A stretch of DNA of 64,000 nt, taken from contig CAZXCU010000004.1 in assembly GCA_964639245.1 (NCBI GenBank), forward strand, positions 1 to 64,000, given 5' to 3'. This stretch comes from SB15 sp964639245. GTDB lineage: Bacteria > Chloroflexota > Anaerolineae > Aggregatilineales > J027. Both the position numbers and the translations under genes were made by a program. Positions 50,728 to 58,867 of this stretch are shown here, piece after piece; within the stretch, counting starts at the first letter, position 1, and the number at the start of each line of letters is the position of its first letter. The notes beneath the pieces were generated by a model. That model did no database searches and was not told the origin of the DNA. It worked only from the letters and a program-made list of their open reading frames with translations.

Positions 50728-52110
50728 CTACTTTTTTTCCAAATCGCCTTCCCGCGAGCGGAAACTCAGGCGAATCGGTGTTCCGCTAAAAGGGTACTCG
50801 GCGCGAATGGTGTTTTCAAGGTAGCGTTCGTAACTGACATGGACGAGTTTTGGGTCATTGACGTGAAACAAAAACATCGGTGGATCAACCCGCACCTGCG
50901 AACCGTAGTAAATTTTGAGTTTGCGGGGTTGTTTGCTGGCAGGTGCGTGGCGCAACATGGCCTCGCGGACAATCCGATTCAATTCGGAGGTGGAGATGCG
51001 TCGCATCCGTTCCTCATACACGAGCAAGGCGGTTTCGATCACCTGATGAATCCGCTTTCCAGTGAGCGCACTTACAAACAAAATCGGTGCATAGGGCATG
51101 AATTTTAAATCTTCGCGCAGTTTTTTCTCAAAGTCGGTCATGGTGTGCTGGTCTTTTTCTACCGCATCCCATTTGTTGACCACAATCACCACGCTTTTAT
51201 GCTCTTCCAGAATAATGCCCGCGATATGGGTATCCTGCGCGGTAATACCTTCCACTGCATCAATCAGCAGCAGGGCAACATCAGCACGTTCAATGGCGCG
51301 ATAAGCCCGCAGCACACTAAATTTTTCAATACCCGGCGCAACCTTGCCACGTCGTCGAATCCCGGCGGTGTCAATCAGGGTGATTTCTTCGTCGTAAAAT
51401 TTGATTTTGGTGTCAATGGCATCGCGGGTTGTGCCAGCGACTTCCGAAACAATCGAGCGCTCTTGCCCCAACAACTTATTGAGTAGGCTGGATTTACCCA
51501 CATTGGGCCGCCCTACAATCGCAATTTTAACCGTTTCATCTTCCAAATCGGGGTCAAATTCTGGCTTTTGGGGAAGCGCTGCAACCACCGCGTCGAGCAT
51601 ATCGCCCGTACCAACACCATGCAGGGCGCTCACCCCGAAAACTTCGCCTACCCCAAGCGCATAAAAATCAACGACATCGCCCATGCGCTGCCCACTATCG
51701 GCTTTGTTGGCGGCGACCACCACCGGTTTTTCGCTGCGACGCAAAATACCCGCGACTTCTTCATCGGCAGCTGTCACCCCCTGTAGCACATCCACCACCA
51801 TGATAATGACATCCGCTTCCTGAATCGCCAGCATTGCCTGCCCCTTAATTTCTGGCACAAATGCAGCTGAGCCTTCTTCCAACGGGGATGAAGTGTTGGC
51901 AAGTTCACCTTTGGGGGTAAAAATTTCGATCCCGCCAGTATCAACGACTGTGAAAATAACCCCCTGCCAATCCACATCACCATAGATGCGATCACGGGTT
52001 GTACCTGCAATTTCGGAAGTCACAGCTTTCCGTTCACCCAGCAGCCGATTAAAGAGGGATGATTTTCCGACATTGGGTCGTCCGACCAGCGCAACAAGGG
52101 ATTTTCTCAT
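50728..52110 (-). CDS. der: Ribosome-associated GTPase Der (EngA)
   Basis: A 460-residue GTPase that helps assemble the 50S ribosomal subunit. Two G domains are present: GRPNVGKSSLFNRL near 9-22 with DTAG-like DTGG, and GRPNVGKSSLLNKL near 202-215 with DTAGIRRR, followed by the NKWD motif in the second. The C-terminal KH-like domain starts near 370. Such a double-domain form is characteristic. It leads a five-gene operon whose other members are small proteins of unknown function. The 450-base gap upstream holds two unusual hairpin units that could lie in its leader. Confidence 0.97.
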   Translation of the reverse strand: MRKSLVALVGRPNVGKSSLFNRLLGERKAVTSEIAGTTRDRIYGDVDWQGVIFTVVDTGGIEIFTPKGELANTSSPLEEGSAAFVPEIKGQAMLAIQEADVIIMVVDVLQGVTAADEEVAGILRRSEKPVVVAANKADSGQRMGDVVDFYALGVGEVFGVSALHGVGTGDMLDAVVAALPQKPEFDPDLEDETVKIAIVGRPNVGKSSLLNKLLGQERSIVSEVAGTTRDAIDTKIKFYDEEITLIDTAGIRRRGKVAPGIEKFSVLRAYRAIERADVALLLIDAVEGITAQDTHIAGIILEEHKSVVIVVNKWDAVEKDQHTMTDFEKKLREDLKFMPYAPILFVSALTGKRIHQVIETALLVYEERMRRISTSELNRIVREAMLRHAPASKQPRKLKIYYGSQVRVDPPMFLFHVNDPKLVHVSYERYLENTIRAEYPFSGTPIRLSFRSREGDLEKK

Positions 52111-52202
52111 GGGGAGTATTCGCTATCTTTCTTGTGATTTGACCTGATTTGAAAAGTATTGGGTTCTTAAAAAAACACTCCATACCCTCTAATGCTATTG
52201 TA

Positions 52203-52283
52203 AGGGAAATCCCTGAAAAAATAAGTAGCATTCTGCGACTTGGGGTGGGAGCCAAAGGGGGATAGTCGCAGAATGCCTACTTA
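52203..52283. ncRNA. Hairpin unit 1: AGGGA/TCCCT repeat plus long stem with G-rich loop
   Basis: AGGGA-AA-TCCCT (52203-52214) comes first. Eight bases on, 52222-52227 and 52228-52240 pair with 52278-52283 and 52264-52276: six plus thirteen perfect pairs interrupted by one bulged C at 52277. The 23-base loop (52241-52263) contains GGGTGGGAGCCA followed by a G-run, with a possible inner TGG-GAG-CCA pairing. The same loop recurs on an unrelated stem in unit 2. Strand of transcription is not known. Confidence 0.6.
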
Positions 52284-52293
52284 AGTTAATATG

Positions 52294-52366
52294 TCCCTAT
52301 TAAAAAAGGGAATTCACTTGATGGTCTAATTGGGTGGGAGCCAGGAAGGGGAAAGACCATCAAGCT
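52294..52366. ncRNA. Hairpin unit 2: AGGGA/TCCCT repeat plus long stem with G-rich loop
   Basis: TCCCT (52294-52298) and AGGGA (52307-52311) form the preceding short inverted repeat. CTTGATGGTCT (52317-52327) pairs perfectly with AGACCATCAAG (52354-52364), with an A-T pair beyond a bulged C at 52365. The 26-base loop (52328-52353) again has GGGTGGGAGCCA, then a purine tract ending in GGGG. Stem sequence differs wholly from unit 1 while loop and arrangement are kept. Confidence 0.6.
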
Positions 52367-52499
52367 CATCTAAACGCAATAATACCGTACCTCTTAGGAA
52401 AAAAATGATAAGTATTTGATGAGAAAATTTTTTAAACGTACCCTTGGGCGCATGACCTTAAAACACTGTAGACATCGTGTTAGAAAAGCACCTTTTTCA

Positions 52500-52528
52500 T
52501 TGACGAGTCCTGTGTGTTGCACTACACT
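52500..52528 (+). promoter_or_regulatory. Sigma-70-type promoter of uvrA
   Basis: TTGACG (52500-52505) and TACACT (52523-52528) are separated by 17 bases, giving a start near 52535, about 27 bases before the uvrA ATG. It lies to the right of both hairpin units, so the hairpins are not part of the main uvrA leader if this is the only promoter. Confidence 0.65.
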
Positions 52529-52529
52529 T

Positions 52530-52543
52530 AGCACGTTTGTTCG
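52530..52543. promoter_or_regulatory. Possible SOS (LexA-type) box at uvrA
   Basis: AGCAC-GTTT-GTTCG matches 8 of 10 fixed positions of the Gram-positive-type box CGAAC-N4-GTTCG and lies directly after the -10 element, where a repressor would block transcription. The LexA motif of this organism is not known, so this is a candidate only. Confidence 0.35.
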
Positions 52544-52561
52544 CAGTTCAGGGATACCCTC

Positions 52562-55474
52562 ATGTCTCACAATAAAATCAGTGTGCGTGGTGCGCGGGAA
52601 CACAATCTCAAAAATATTGATGTGGATATTCCGCGTGATAAGCTGGTCGTGATTACGGGGTTGTCGGGCAGTGGCAAAAGTTCTCTTGCCTTCGATACCA
52701 TCTTTGCGGAAGGGCAGCGCCGCTATGTGGAAAGTCTGAGCGCGTATGCCCGTCAATTTTTGGGACAAATGGAAAAACCGGATGTCGACCAAATTGAAGG
52801 GCTGTCCCCGGCGGTTTCGATTGACCAAAAAGGGGTCAGCAGCAATCCGCGTTCTACCGTAGGCACAGTCACCGAAATTTACGATTATCTGCGTCTGCTA
52901 TATGCACGGGTGGGACACCCCCACTGTCCGGTGTGTGGCGAACCCCTCAAAGCCCAAAGCGCCCAACAAATTGTGGAAGAAATTGAAGCCATGCCAGACG
53001 GTACACGGATTCAAATTCTTGCGCCGCGCATTCGTGAACGCAAAGGACGGCATGAAAAAGTTTTTGAGGAAATCCGCACCGAAGGGTTTGTACGCGCAAG
53101 GGTCAATGGCGAATTGGTGGATATTGAAAATCCGCCCGACCTTGACCGTTACAAAATGCACACGATTGAAGTCGTGGTTGACCGTTTAGTCATCCGCCAA
53201 TTTGAAAATCCTGAAAGTGAAGAAGCCCAGGGCGCACGTTCCCGCCTGACTGATTCTGTCGAAACCGCCTTGCGAATCGGAGAAGGCATGGTCATTGTCA
53301 ACAATATCACTGACAAAGACAATCCCGCCGATGTGATTTTTAGTGAATCATTGGCCTGTCCGTTCGGACATGGCAGCATCCCCGAACTGGAACCGCGGAC
53401 TTTTAGTTTTAATGCGCCTTATGGGGCGTGTGAAGAATGTCAGGGGTTAGGCACACGGTTAGAAATTGACCCCCTGCTCATCATCCCGAACGAGGATTTG
53501 AGTCTGGCAGACGGGGCCATTGCCGCCAATGGCTGGCCTCAAGGTCAGGACAGCTACACCATGAAAATTCTGGAAAGTGTTTGTCAGACCTATAAAATTA
53601 ACTTCAATGCCCCTTGGAAATCGCTTTCCAAAGAGCAGCAAAACATCATCCTGTATGGCATAGGCAGCAAGCGGGTGCGGGTTTCTTATGAACGGCATGA
53701 TGGTGGATTCCGTGCGTATGACACCCAGTTTGAAGGGGTGATTAACAATCTTCAGCGCCGCTATCTGGAAACCACCTCAGATTGGATGCGGGCAAAAATT
53801 GAAGAAATGATGAGCGAACGCCCCTGCCCGGCTTGTGGAGGCAAACGGTTGCGCCCCTATGTACTGGCAGTCACCGTGAACGCGATGTCTATTTATGATG
53901 TGACGCAACTCCCTGTTAAAAAATTAGTTAATTGGGTGAATGGGCTGCGCGGGATCAATGGACATCCACCGGCTTTGAACGAACGTGAACAGACGATTGC
54001 CCACCAGATTTTGAAGGAAATTGAAAGCCGCGTGTATTTTTTGCAGGACGTAGGGTTGGACTATCTCACGCTCTCCCGTTCGGCGGGGACGCTTTCGGGC
54101 GGGGAGGCCCAGCGTATCCGGTTGGCAACCCAGATTGGCAGTCGCTTAACCGGGGTGTTGTATGTGCTGGATGAGCCAAGCATCGGGCTGCATCAGCGCG
54201 ATAATGACCGTTTGCTGGCGACCCTGGAGGGCTTGCGCGATTTAGGCAATACCCTGTTGGTGGTGGAACACGACGAAGACACCATGCGCCACGCCGACTG
54301 GATTATTGATATGGGGCCGGGCGCGGGTGAACACGGCGGGCAAATCATCGCTGAAGGAACACTACCCGAAATCATGGAGAATCCCAACAGCATCACCGGC
54401 GCGTTTCTGAGTGGCAGGCGCAAAATTCAATTACCGGAATCGCGCCGTGAAGGTAACGGGCAGTCGATTGTCATTCGGGGCGCACGCGAGAACAATCTCA
54501 AAAATCTGGATGTGGAAATTCCACTCGGCAAACTGGTCGTCATTACGGGGGTCAGTGGCAGCGGCAAAAGTACCCTGATGGTCGAAGTGCTGTACAAAGA
54601 AATGGCACGGGTCATCAACGGCGCACGCGAACGGGCTGGCGAACATGACCGCATTGACGGTTTGGACGCAATCGACAAAATCATCAACATTGACCAAAGC
54701 CCGATTGGACGGACTCCGCGTTCCAATCCGGCCACCTACACCAAGATTTTTGATGAGATTCGCACCCTGTTTGCCGAACTCCCCGAAAGTAAAATTCGCG
54801 GGTATACCGCCGGACGGTTTAGCTTTAATGTCAAAGGGGGGCGCTGCGAACATTGCCAAGGGCAGGGCTACCTCAAGGTTGAAATGCAGTTTCTCCCCGA
54901 TATTTACGTGGAATGTGATGTGTGTCATGGCACACGCTACAACCGCGAAACCTTGCAAGTTCGTTACAAGGGCAAAAATATCGCGGAAGTGTTGGACATG
55001 ACCGTTTCAGAAGCGCTCGAATTTTTTGAGAACTTTCCGAATCTGTTTCGCCGTTTAGAAACATTGGAAGCGGTTGGCTTGGGCTATATCCGCATTGGTC
55101 AACCTGCCACGACCCTTTCTGGCGGGGAAGCACAGCGCGTCAAACTTAGTCGTGAATTGGGCAAACGTTCCACCGGACAAACCTTGTATGTATTGGATGA
55201 GCCTTCCACCGGGTTGCACGCAGCAGATGTAGACCGTCTCATTCAGGTGTTGCAAGCGCTGGTCGACAACCGCAATACAGTTCTCATCATCGAACACAAT
55301 CTGGATATTATCAAAGTGGCAGATTGGTTGATTGATATGGGGCCAGAGGGGGGGGATGCAGGCGGTGAAGTGCTGGCAATTGGCACCCCAGAAGCGATTG
55401 TCAATGTCCCCCAAAGTTACACCGGTCAATATTTGCGTCCCTACTTGGAACGAAATGCTGTGCCGGAAGGATAG
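52562..55474 (+). CDS. uvrA: Excinuclease ABC subunit A (UvrA)
   Basis: The 970-residue ABC-type ATPase that recognises DNA lesions and loads UvrB. Walker A motifs are GLSGSGKSS near 32-40 and GVSGSGKST near 663-671; the signature regions contain LSGGEAQRIRLA and LSGGEAQRVKLS. Zinc-binding parts include CPVCGE near 121-126, an insertion finger with a CxxxH form (CPFGHG, as in some other phyla), CEECQGLG, and CEHCQGQG/CDVCHG near 762-797. Length and order are standard. It is transcribed rightward from its own promoter. With uvrC in the window, repair genes are scattered rather than clustered. Confidence 0.97.
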   Translation: MSHNKISVRGAREHNLKNIDVDIPRDKLVVITGLSGSGKSSLAFDTIFAEGQRRYVESLSAYARQFLGQMEKPDVDQIEGLSPAVSIDQKGVSSNPRSTVGTVTEIYDYLRLLYARVGHPHCPVCGEPLKAQSAQQIVEEIEAMPDGTRIQILAPRIRERKGRHEKVFEEIRTEGFVRARVNGELVDIENPPDLDRYKMHTIEVVVDRLVIRQFENPESEEAQGARSRLTDSVETALRIGEGMVIVNNITDKDNPADVIFSESLACPFGHGSIPELEPRTFSFNAPYGACEECQGLGTRLEIDPLLIIPNEDLSLADGAIAANGWPQGQDSYTMKILESVCQTYKINFNAPWKSLSKEQQNIILYGIGSKRVRVSYERHDGGFRAYDTQFEGVINNLQRRYLETTSDWMRAKIEEMMSERPCPACGGKRLRPYVLAVTVNAMSIYDVTQLPVKKLVNWVNGLRGINGHPPALNEREQTIAHQILKEIESRVYFLQDVGLDYLTLSRSAGTLSGGEAQRIRLATQIGSRLTGVLYVLDEPSIGLHQRDNDRLLATLEGLRDLGNTLLVVEHDEDTMRHADWIIDMGPGAGEHGGQIIAEGTLPEIMENPNSITGAFLSGRRKIQLPESRREGNGQSIVIRGARENNLKNLDVEIPLGKLVVITGVSGSGKSTLMVEVLYKEMARVINGARERAGEHDRIDGLDAIDKIINIDQSPIGRTPRSNPATYTKIFDEIRTLFAELPESKIRGYTAGRFSFNVKGGRCEHCQGQGYLKVEMQFLPDIYVECDVCHGTRYNRETLQVRYKGKNIAEVLDMTVSEALEFFENFPNLFRRLETLEAVGLGYIRIGQPATTLSGGEAQRVKLSRELGKRSTGQTLYVLDEPSTGLHAADVDRLIQVLQALVDNRNTVLIIEHNLDIIKVADWLIDMGPEGGDAGGEVLAIGTPEAIVNVPQSYTGQYLRPYLERNAVPEG

Positions 55475-55488
55475 AAACGGCTATTGGT

Positions 55489-55518
55489 CAAAAAAAGAGG
55501 GTCGGTTTCTGACCCTCT
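55489..55518 (-). terminator. Intrinsic terminator of gdhA
   Basis: AGAGGGTC (55496-55503) and GACCCTCT (55511-55518) form a perfect eight-base stem with seven-base loop; on the minus strand it is followed by seven T residues. It lies 18 bases past the gdhA stop and could also serve as a 3' hairpin for uvrA. Confidence 0.88.
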
Positions 55519-55535
55519 CGCGCTCCAGTGACGAT

Positions 55536-56819
55536 TTACGGATAAATACCGCGAGTCATTAAGGCTTTGACCACACGGGTAATCGCTGCAACCTGTGCGG
55601 CATTTCGCATGGTGATTTTGTGTTCTTCCGCCACTATTGAGACATTATCATATGATTTGGTCATGATACGAGCGAGACGGCGGTTGATTTCGTCAATATC
55701 CCAGAAGTAGCTCTGCAAGCCTTGTACCCATTCAAAGTACGAGACAATCACCCCACCTGCATTTGCCAGAATGTCCGGCACAACCAAAATTCCCCGGTCA
55801 TTTAAAATGTCGTCGGCATCAGGCGTGGTAGGGCCATTCGCACCTTCGACAATGAGTTTGGCTTTAATATACGGGGCAACTTCGGGGGTAATCTGACTTT
55901 GTAAAGCACAGGGAGCAAGCACATCACATGGGAGGGTCAGAAGTTCGCGGTTACTCATGTAGTCTAAGGACTGCTTTTTGTAATCCTTAAGCACTCCGCC
56001 GTGAGCAGTGAAGTCTACCAGTGCCTTAACGTCCAAACCATCTGGATGATACACCCCGCCACTTACATCACTCACCCCAACCACTTGATAGCCCAGTTCT
56101 TGAGCAATCAGCGCAGCGTGAGAACCGACATTTCCAAACCCCTGAATAACAATTTTGATGTTCGCTTTGTCGTATCGTTCTTGGCGCTTGAGCGCTTCTT
56201 CCATCGCGATAATCACACCGCGTCCGGTGGCTTCGGTACGACCTTCGCTGCCCCCCAGATTCAAGGGTTTGCCTGTCACCACCGCCGGCACAGAATGGCC
56301 TACCGTCATGGAATAGGTATCCATAATCCATGCCATGGTCTGAGCATTTGTTCCCATGTCTGGCGCTGGAATATCCCCGCGTTCGCTGAACATACCGATC
56401 ATTTCTGCTGCATAACGACGGGTCAGGCGTTCATTTTCTGACAAGCTGAGGGTTTTGGGGTCAACCACCACCCCGCCTTTTGCCCCACCGAAAGGAAGCT
56501 GCACCAGCGCACATTTCCAAGTCATCCACATCGCCAGCGCCCGCACTTCATCAAGGGTTACATCTGCTGCATAGCGTATCCCGCCTTTGGTGGGGCCAAG
56601 TGTGATGTTATGGTGAACCCGATAGCCTGTGAACATCTCAACCGTGCCATCGTCACGTTTGATGGGGAAGTTGGTTGCCAGTTCACGCGCCGGATATTTG
56701 AGAATTTCGAGATAATCGGCTGGAGCATCTACGTAGTATGCAGCACGGTCAAATTGTTCAAGTGCTGTTTGGTAAGCAGTGTCATGATGGGTTTGCGCCT
56801 CATATGAGGGTACTGCCAT
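55536..56819 (-). CDS. gdhA: Glutamate dehydrogenase (Glu/Leu/Phe/Val family)
   Basis: A 427-residue dehydrogenase for reversible oxidative deamination of glutamate. The N-terminal domain has GGIRYAADVTLDEVRALAMW and PFGGAKGGVVVDPK near 103-117 with the catalytic Lys, then the PDMGTNAQTMAWIMD segment. The nucleotide-binding domain shows VIQGFGNVGSHAALIAQELG near 208-227. Whether it prefers NAD or NADP is not clear. It links amino-acid uptake (the Liv systems) with ammonium release. A palindrome upstream may serve regulation. Confidence 0.93.
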   Translation of the reverse strand: MAVPSYEAQTHHDTAYQTALEQFDRAAYYVDAPADYLEILKYPARELATNFPIKRDDGTVEMFTGYRVHHNITLGPTKGGIRYAADVTLDEVRALAMWMTWKCALVQLPFGGAKGGVVVDPKTLSLSENERLTRRYAAEMIGMFSERGDIPAPDMGTNAQTMAWIMDTYSMTVGHSVPAVVTGKPLNLGGSEGRTEATGRGVIIAMEEALKRQERYDKANIKIVIQGFGNVGSHAALIAQELGYQVVGVSDVSGGVYHPDGLDVKALVDFTAHGGVLKDYKKQSLDYMSNRELLTLPCDVLAPCALQSQITPEVAPYIKAKLIVEGANGPTTPDADDILNDRGILVVPDILANAGGVIVSYFEWVQGLQSYFWDIDEINRRLARIMTKSYDNVSIVAEEHKITMRNAAQVAAITRVVKALMTRGIYP

Positions 56820-56850
56820 GTTTAAACTCTCCTTAGTTGGTTGTACAAAT

Positions 56851-56873
56851 AGTATAAATCAGAACTCTGATTT
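56851..56873 (-). promoter_or_regulatory. gdhA promoter element with an 18-bp palindrome
   Basis: AAATCAGA-AC-TCTGATTT (56856-56873) is a perfect 18-base inverted repeat with eight-base arms. On the minus strand TATACT (56851-56856) abuts it as a -10 candidate, so a protein bound to the palindrome would cover the -10/-35 spacer. The -35 match is weak. The regulator is unknown. Confidence 0.5.
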
Positions 56874-56988
56874 TTGTGCATTTTGCCAAGTATAGACAAA
56901 AAATGCGAACTGGCCTATGGGAGAATATAATTAATTCTTTCAGCTTATTCTCACTATTTTTCATCCTGCTTTTCCGAAAGGCATCATC

Positions 56989-57936
56989 ATGGATCGGAAG
57001 ACTAAAAATCTTATCAAAAAGTTAGACCACAAAGACCCGAAAGTACGTTACGATGCGGTTATGGCGCTCGGTAAATTGGGGGATACCGCCCTCCTTGAGA
57101 CACTCGGCAAAGTTGCCACGCTGGACGATAACCCCAAAGTGCGTGATTTGGCCGGCAAAGCAGTCAATGCTTTGAATAAATTGCAGCAGCGCGAAGTGGA
57201 AAAACAAAAAGCCGCGCTCAAAGCACAAATGGCAGCCGAAAAAATTGACTGGCCTACGCTCGCACAGGAACGGATGACCCAACACCGTGATTACCGCGAT
57301 ATTGACAGCGAGGAATGGTCATACGAAAAGCGGTTAGAAAAAGTACGGGCAGAAAAAGAAGCGGCTGAGGCTGCGGCAAAAAAAGCCGCCCAACGCACAC
57401 GCTTTCGCTTTCGGCTCGTCCTGTATATTGTGCTGGTGTTGATTGCCTTGGCAGCCGGATTTGTACTGCGTGAAGTGCTGGATGATACCCCGGACACCGC
57501 CGAAGCCGCCCTTGAGGAGATCAAACCGATTATACAGGGGCAACAGGCCGCGCTGCTTAGTTATTGTGATGCGCTGGCGTTTGACAAAACTAGCAATTGC
57601 CAGCAGCCGCTTGGCAGCGTAACGCTAGATTGTAAAACCATCCAAGCGGTTGAACTGCCAGAAGCCTTTCCCGAATGGCTGGTGGTGGATGACCCCCTAC
57701 TGGTCGATGATCGTGACATGGTACTCTCGGTAACCATTGTACGTGACAGTCTGGCTTTCATCCATGACAGCATCAAGACCCAGTGTGAGGGCAAAGAGGC
57801 GGTCACGGTCAGCGAGTGGGCAGATTATCTCCCCATTGGCAATTTGCTGTTTGCCGGGCTGCGCGATTCTGCCAACAATGCGTCGTATATCGAAATCCGG
57901 TTGAATCCGCCAGACGTGACCCCCACCCCCGGCTAA
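56989..57936 (+). CDS. HEAT-repeat protein with coiled coil and single membrane helix
   Basis: A 315-residue protein. The N terminus has one to two HEAT-like repeats (KLDHKDPKVRYDAVMALGKL near 11-30 and LDDNPKVRDLAGKAVNAL near 45-62). A highly charged coiled coil follows to about 138 (Lys/Glu/Ala-rich), then a membrane helix near 142-164 and an extracytoplasmic domain with several Cys residues. No enzyme motif is seen. HEAT repeats usually bind proteins, so this may be a scaffold anchored in the membrane. The gene stands alone, divergent from gdhA. Confidence 0.7.
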   Translation: MDRKTKNLIKKLDHKDPKVRYDAVMALGKLGDTALLETLGKVATLDDNPKVRDLAGKAVNALNKLQQREVEKQKAALKAQMAAEKIDWPTLAQERMTQHRDYRDIDSEEWSYEKRLEKVRAEKEAAEAAAKKAAQRTRFRFRLVLYIVLVLIALAAGFVLREVLDDTPDTAEAALEEIKPIIQGQQAALLSYCDALAFDKTSNCQQPLGSVTLDCKTIQAVELPEAFPEWLVVDDPLLVDDRDMVLSVTIVRDSLAFIHDSIKTQCEGKEAVTVSEWADYLPIGNLLFAGLRDSANNASYIEIRLNPPDVTPTPG

Positions 57937-57940
57937 TCGT

Positions 57941-57964
57941 ATGGGGCGGGAAGTTCCGCCCCAT
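57941..57964. repeat. GC palindrome in the convergent gap
   Basis: ATGGGGCGG (57941-57949) pairs perfectly with CCGCCCCAT (57956-57964) around a six-base loop. It lies between converging genes and is followed by a TTTT tract at short distance on the + strand, so it may be a bidirectional terminator. It resembles palindromes at 14514, 17920 and 23944. Confidence 0.55.
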
Positions 57965-57971
57965 GTGGGTT

Positions 57972-58469
57972 TTACGCCACCCCCGCTTTTGCCATCTGTC
58001 CCACCACCAGATGATGAAAAGGGCGAATCACATTGAAATACACTGGCCCTGTCCATTGGTTGTAATGCACCACTGTGACCACATGAAAACGCCGCCTACC
58101 CTGTGTAAGCGGCTCCACAACCACGCCTAAACGGGCGGTTAAATGGGATTCGCTAATTTCTGCAAACCAATAACGCTCCTCTGCCGCAGCAGCGACGGTA
58201 AAAAAAGCGGCGGGTTGGCCTTGTTGCATAGGCAGTTCTTCAGGATGTTTTTTTTCTGAATGCGGCAAACCAGTTTGTTTCATGCCCAACAAACGGACAA
58301 AAAACCAGCGCACCCCATATAAAAAGGTGACCCATGCCGGCTGATAGGCCAACATTCTCACAATAAACTCGCGCATCGAAACACTGCCCTCAATCATTTT
58401 AATATCAATGTGGTCGGCATCTTGGAGCAAGGGTTGAATTTCGGGAATTTGAGCAATATAGCTGTTCAT
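57972..58469 (-). CDS. DUF2867-like protein
   Basis: A 165-residue protein. From ATG 58469 with GGAGG nine bases upstream it overlaps the previous gene by four bases (ATGA). The middle has an aromatic/hydrophobic patch (MLAYQPAWVTFLYGVRWFFV near 35-54), and later blocks GQPAAFFTVAAAAEERYWFA and FHVVTVVHYNQWTGPVYFNV agree with DUF2867, a domain found alone or attached to NAD-dependent epimerase-like proteins. Its function is unknown. It is the last gene of the operon led by a TetR regulator. Confidence 0.65.
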   Translation of the reverse strand: MNSYIAQIPEIQPLLQDADHIDIKMIEGSVSMREFIVRMLAYQPAWVTFLYGVRWFFVRLLGMKQTGLPHSEKKHPEELPMQQGQPAAFFTVAAAAEERYWFAEISESHLTARLGVVVEPLTQGRRRFHVVTVVHYNQWTGPVYFNVIRPFHHLVVGQMAKAGVA

Positions 58470-58867
58470 AGCGTTCCTCCAAAGGCAAAAAGAGCGATAG
58501 CAAAACACAAAATCCACTGAGGCAGACGGGCAAGGGTGTCGAAACGATGTAGGGTGAACATCGGCAGCAAGGCAATCACTAGGCCGTACCCCACAAAATA
58601 AACGGCGATAAACCGCGCTAGGAGAGTCGGTTCGGGCAGAATGTCGGTGGCTGCCAGCAATAAGAGCAGCACACCCCCGAACAACAAATCAATCGTTGCC
58701 ATATGCCACACCATGCGAATCTCTTGTTTAGCGATGATGCCATCCCCCTGAGCAGTCGTCGGAAAGTGGGCAGAGGGTATTTTCCGCAATGTCCACTCCC
58801 CACCCTGCAAATGAATCGGGGTAGCCGCCAGCGCCAACCCACCCGCAATGAAAAAAAGCCAATTCAT
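58466..58867 (-). CDS. Four-helix membrane protein in a TetR operon
   Basis: A 133-residue protein with about four hydrophobic stretches (near 3-18, 48-70, 76-98 and 112-130). ATG 58867 overlaps the TetR stop (ATGA), and its own stop overlaps the next start, so the three genes are translationally coupled. No family recognised by me; the general layout resembles small DoxX- or DUF-type membrane proteins. It is likely controlled by the TetR protein. Confidence 0.65.
   Translation of the reverse strand: MNWLFFIAGGLALAATPIHLQGGEWTLRKIPSAHFPTTAQGDGIIAKQEIRMVWHMATIDLLFGGVLLLLLAATDILPEPTLLARFIAVYFVGYGLVIALLPMFTLHRFDTLARLPQWILCFAIALFAFGGTL

Larger units (their letters stand above)
52111..52561. other. 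Gap between der and uvrA with duplicated hairpin units, no gene
   Basis: The two flanking genes are divergent, so promoters for both must be inside these 451 bases. The left ~90 bases are A/T-rich. 52203-52366 holds two copies of a hairpin unit described separately, and 52500-52543 a promoter with a possible SOS box. Reading frames crossing the region are shadows of uvrA or der and show no protein-like content. Confidence 0.6.

Noticed and set aside
52222..52366. The 6C RNA or another two-hairpin class (mini-ykkC-like) as explanation for the hairpin pair
   Set aside because: On the minus strand the loops are C-rich, but they lack the defining uninterrupted C-run arrangement; loop sequences do not match the ACGR loops of guanidine-II. 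Kept as unknown.
52394..52828. 144-codon minus-strand frame overlapping the uvrA start
   Set aside because: Antisense to uvrA and its promoter; no protein features.
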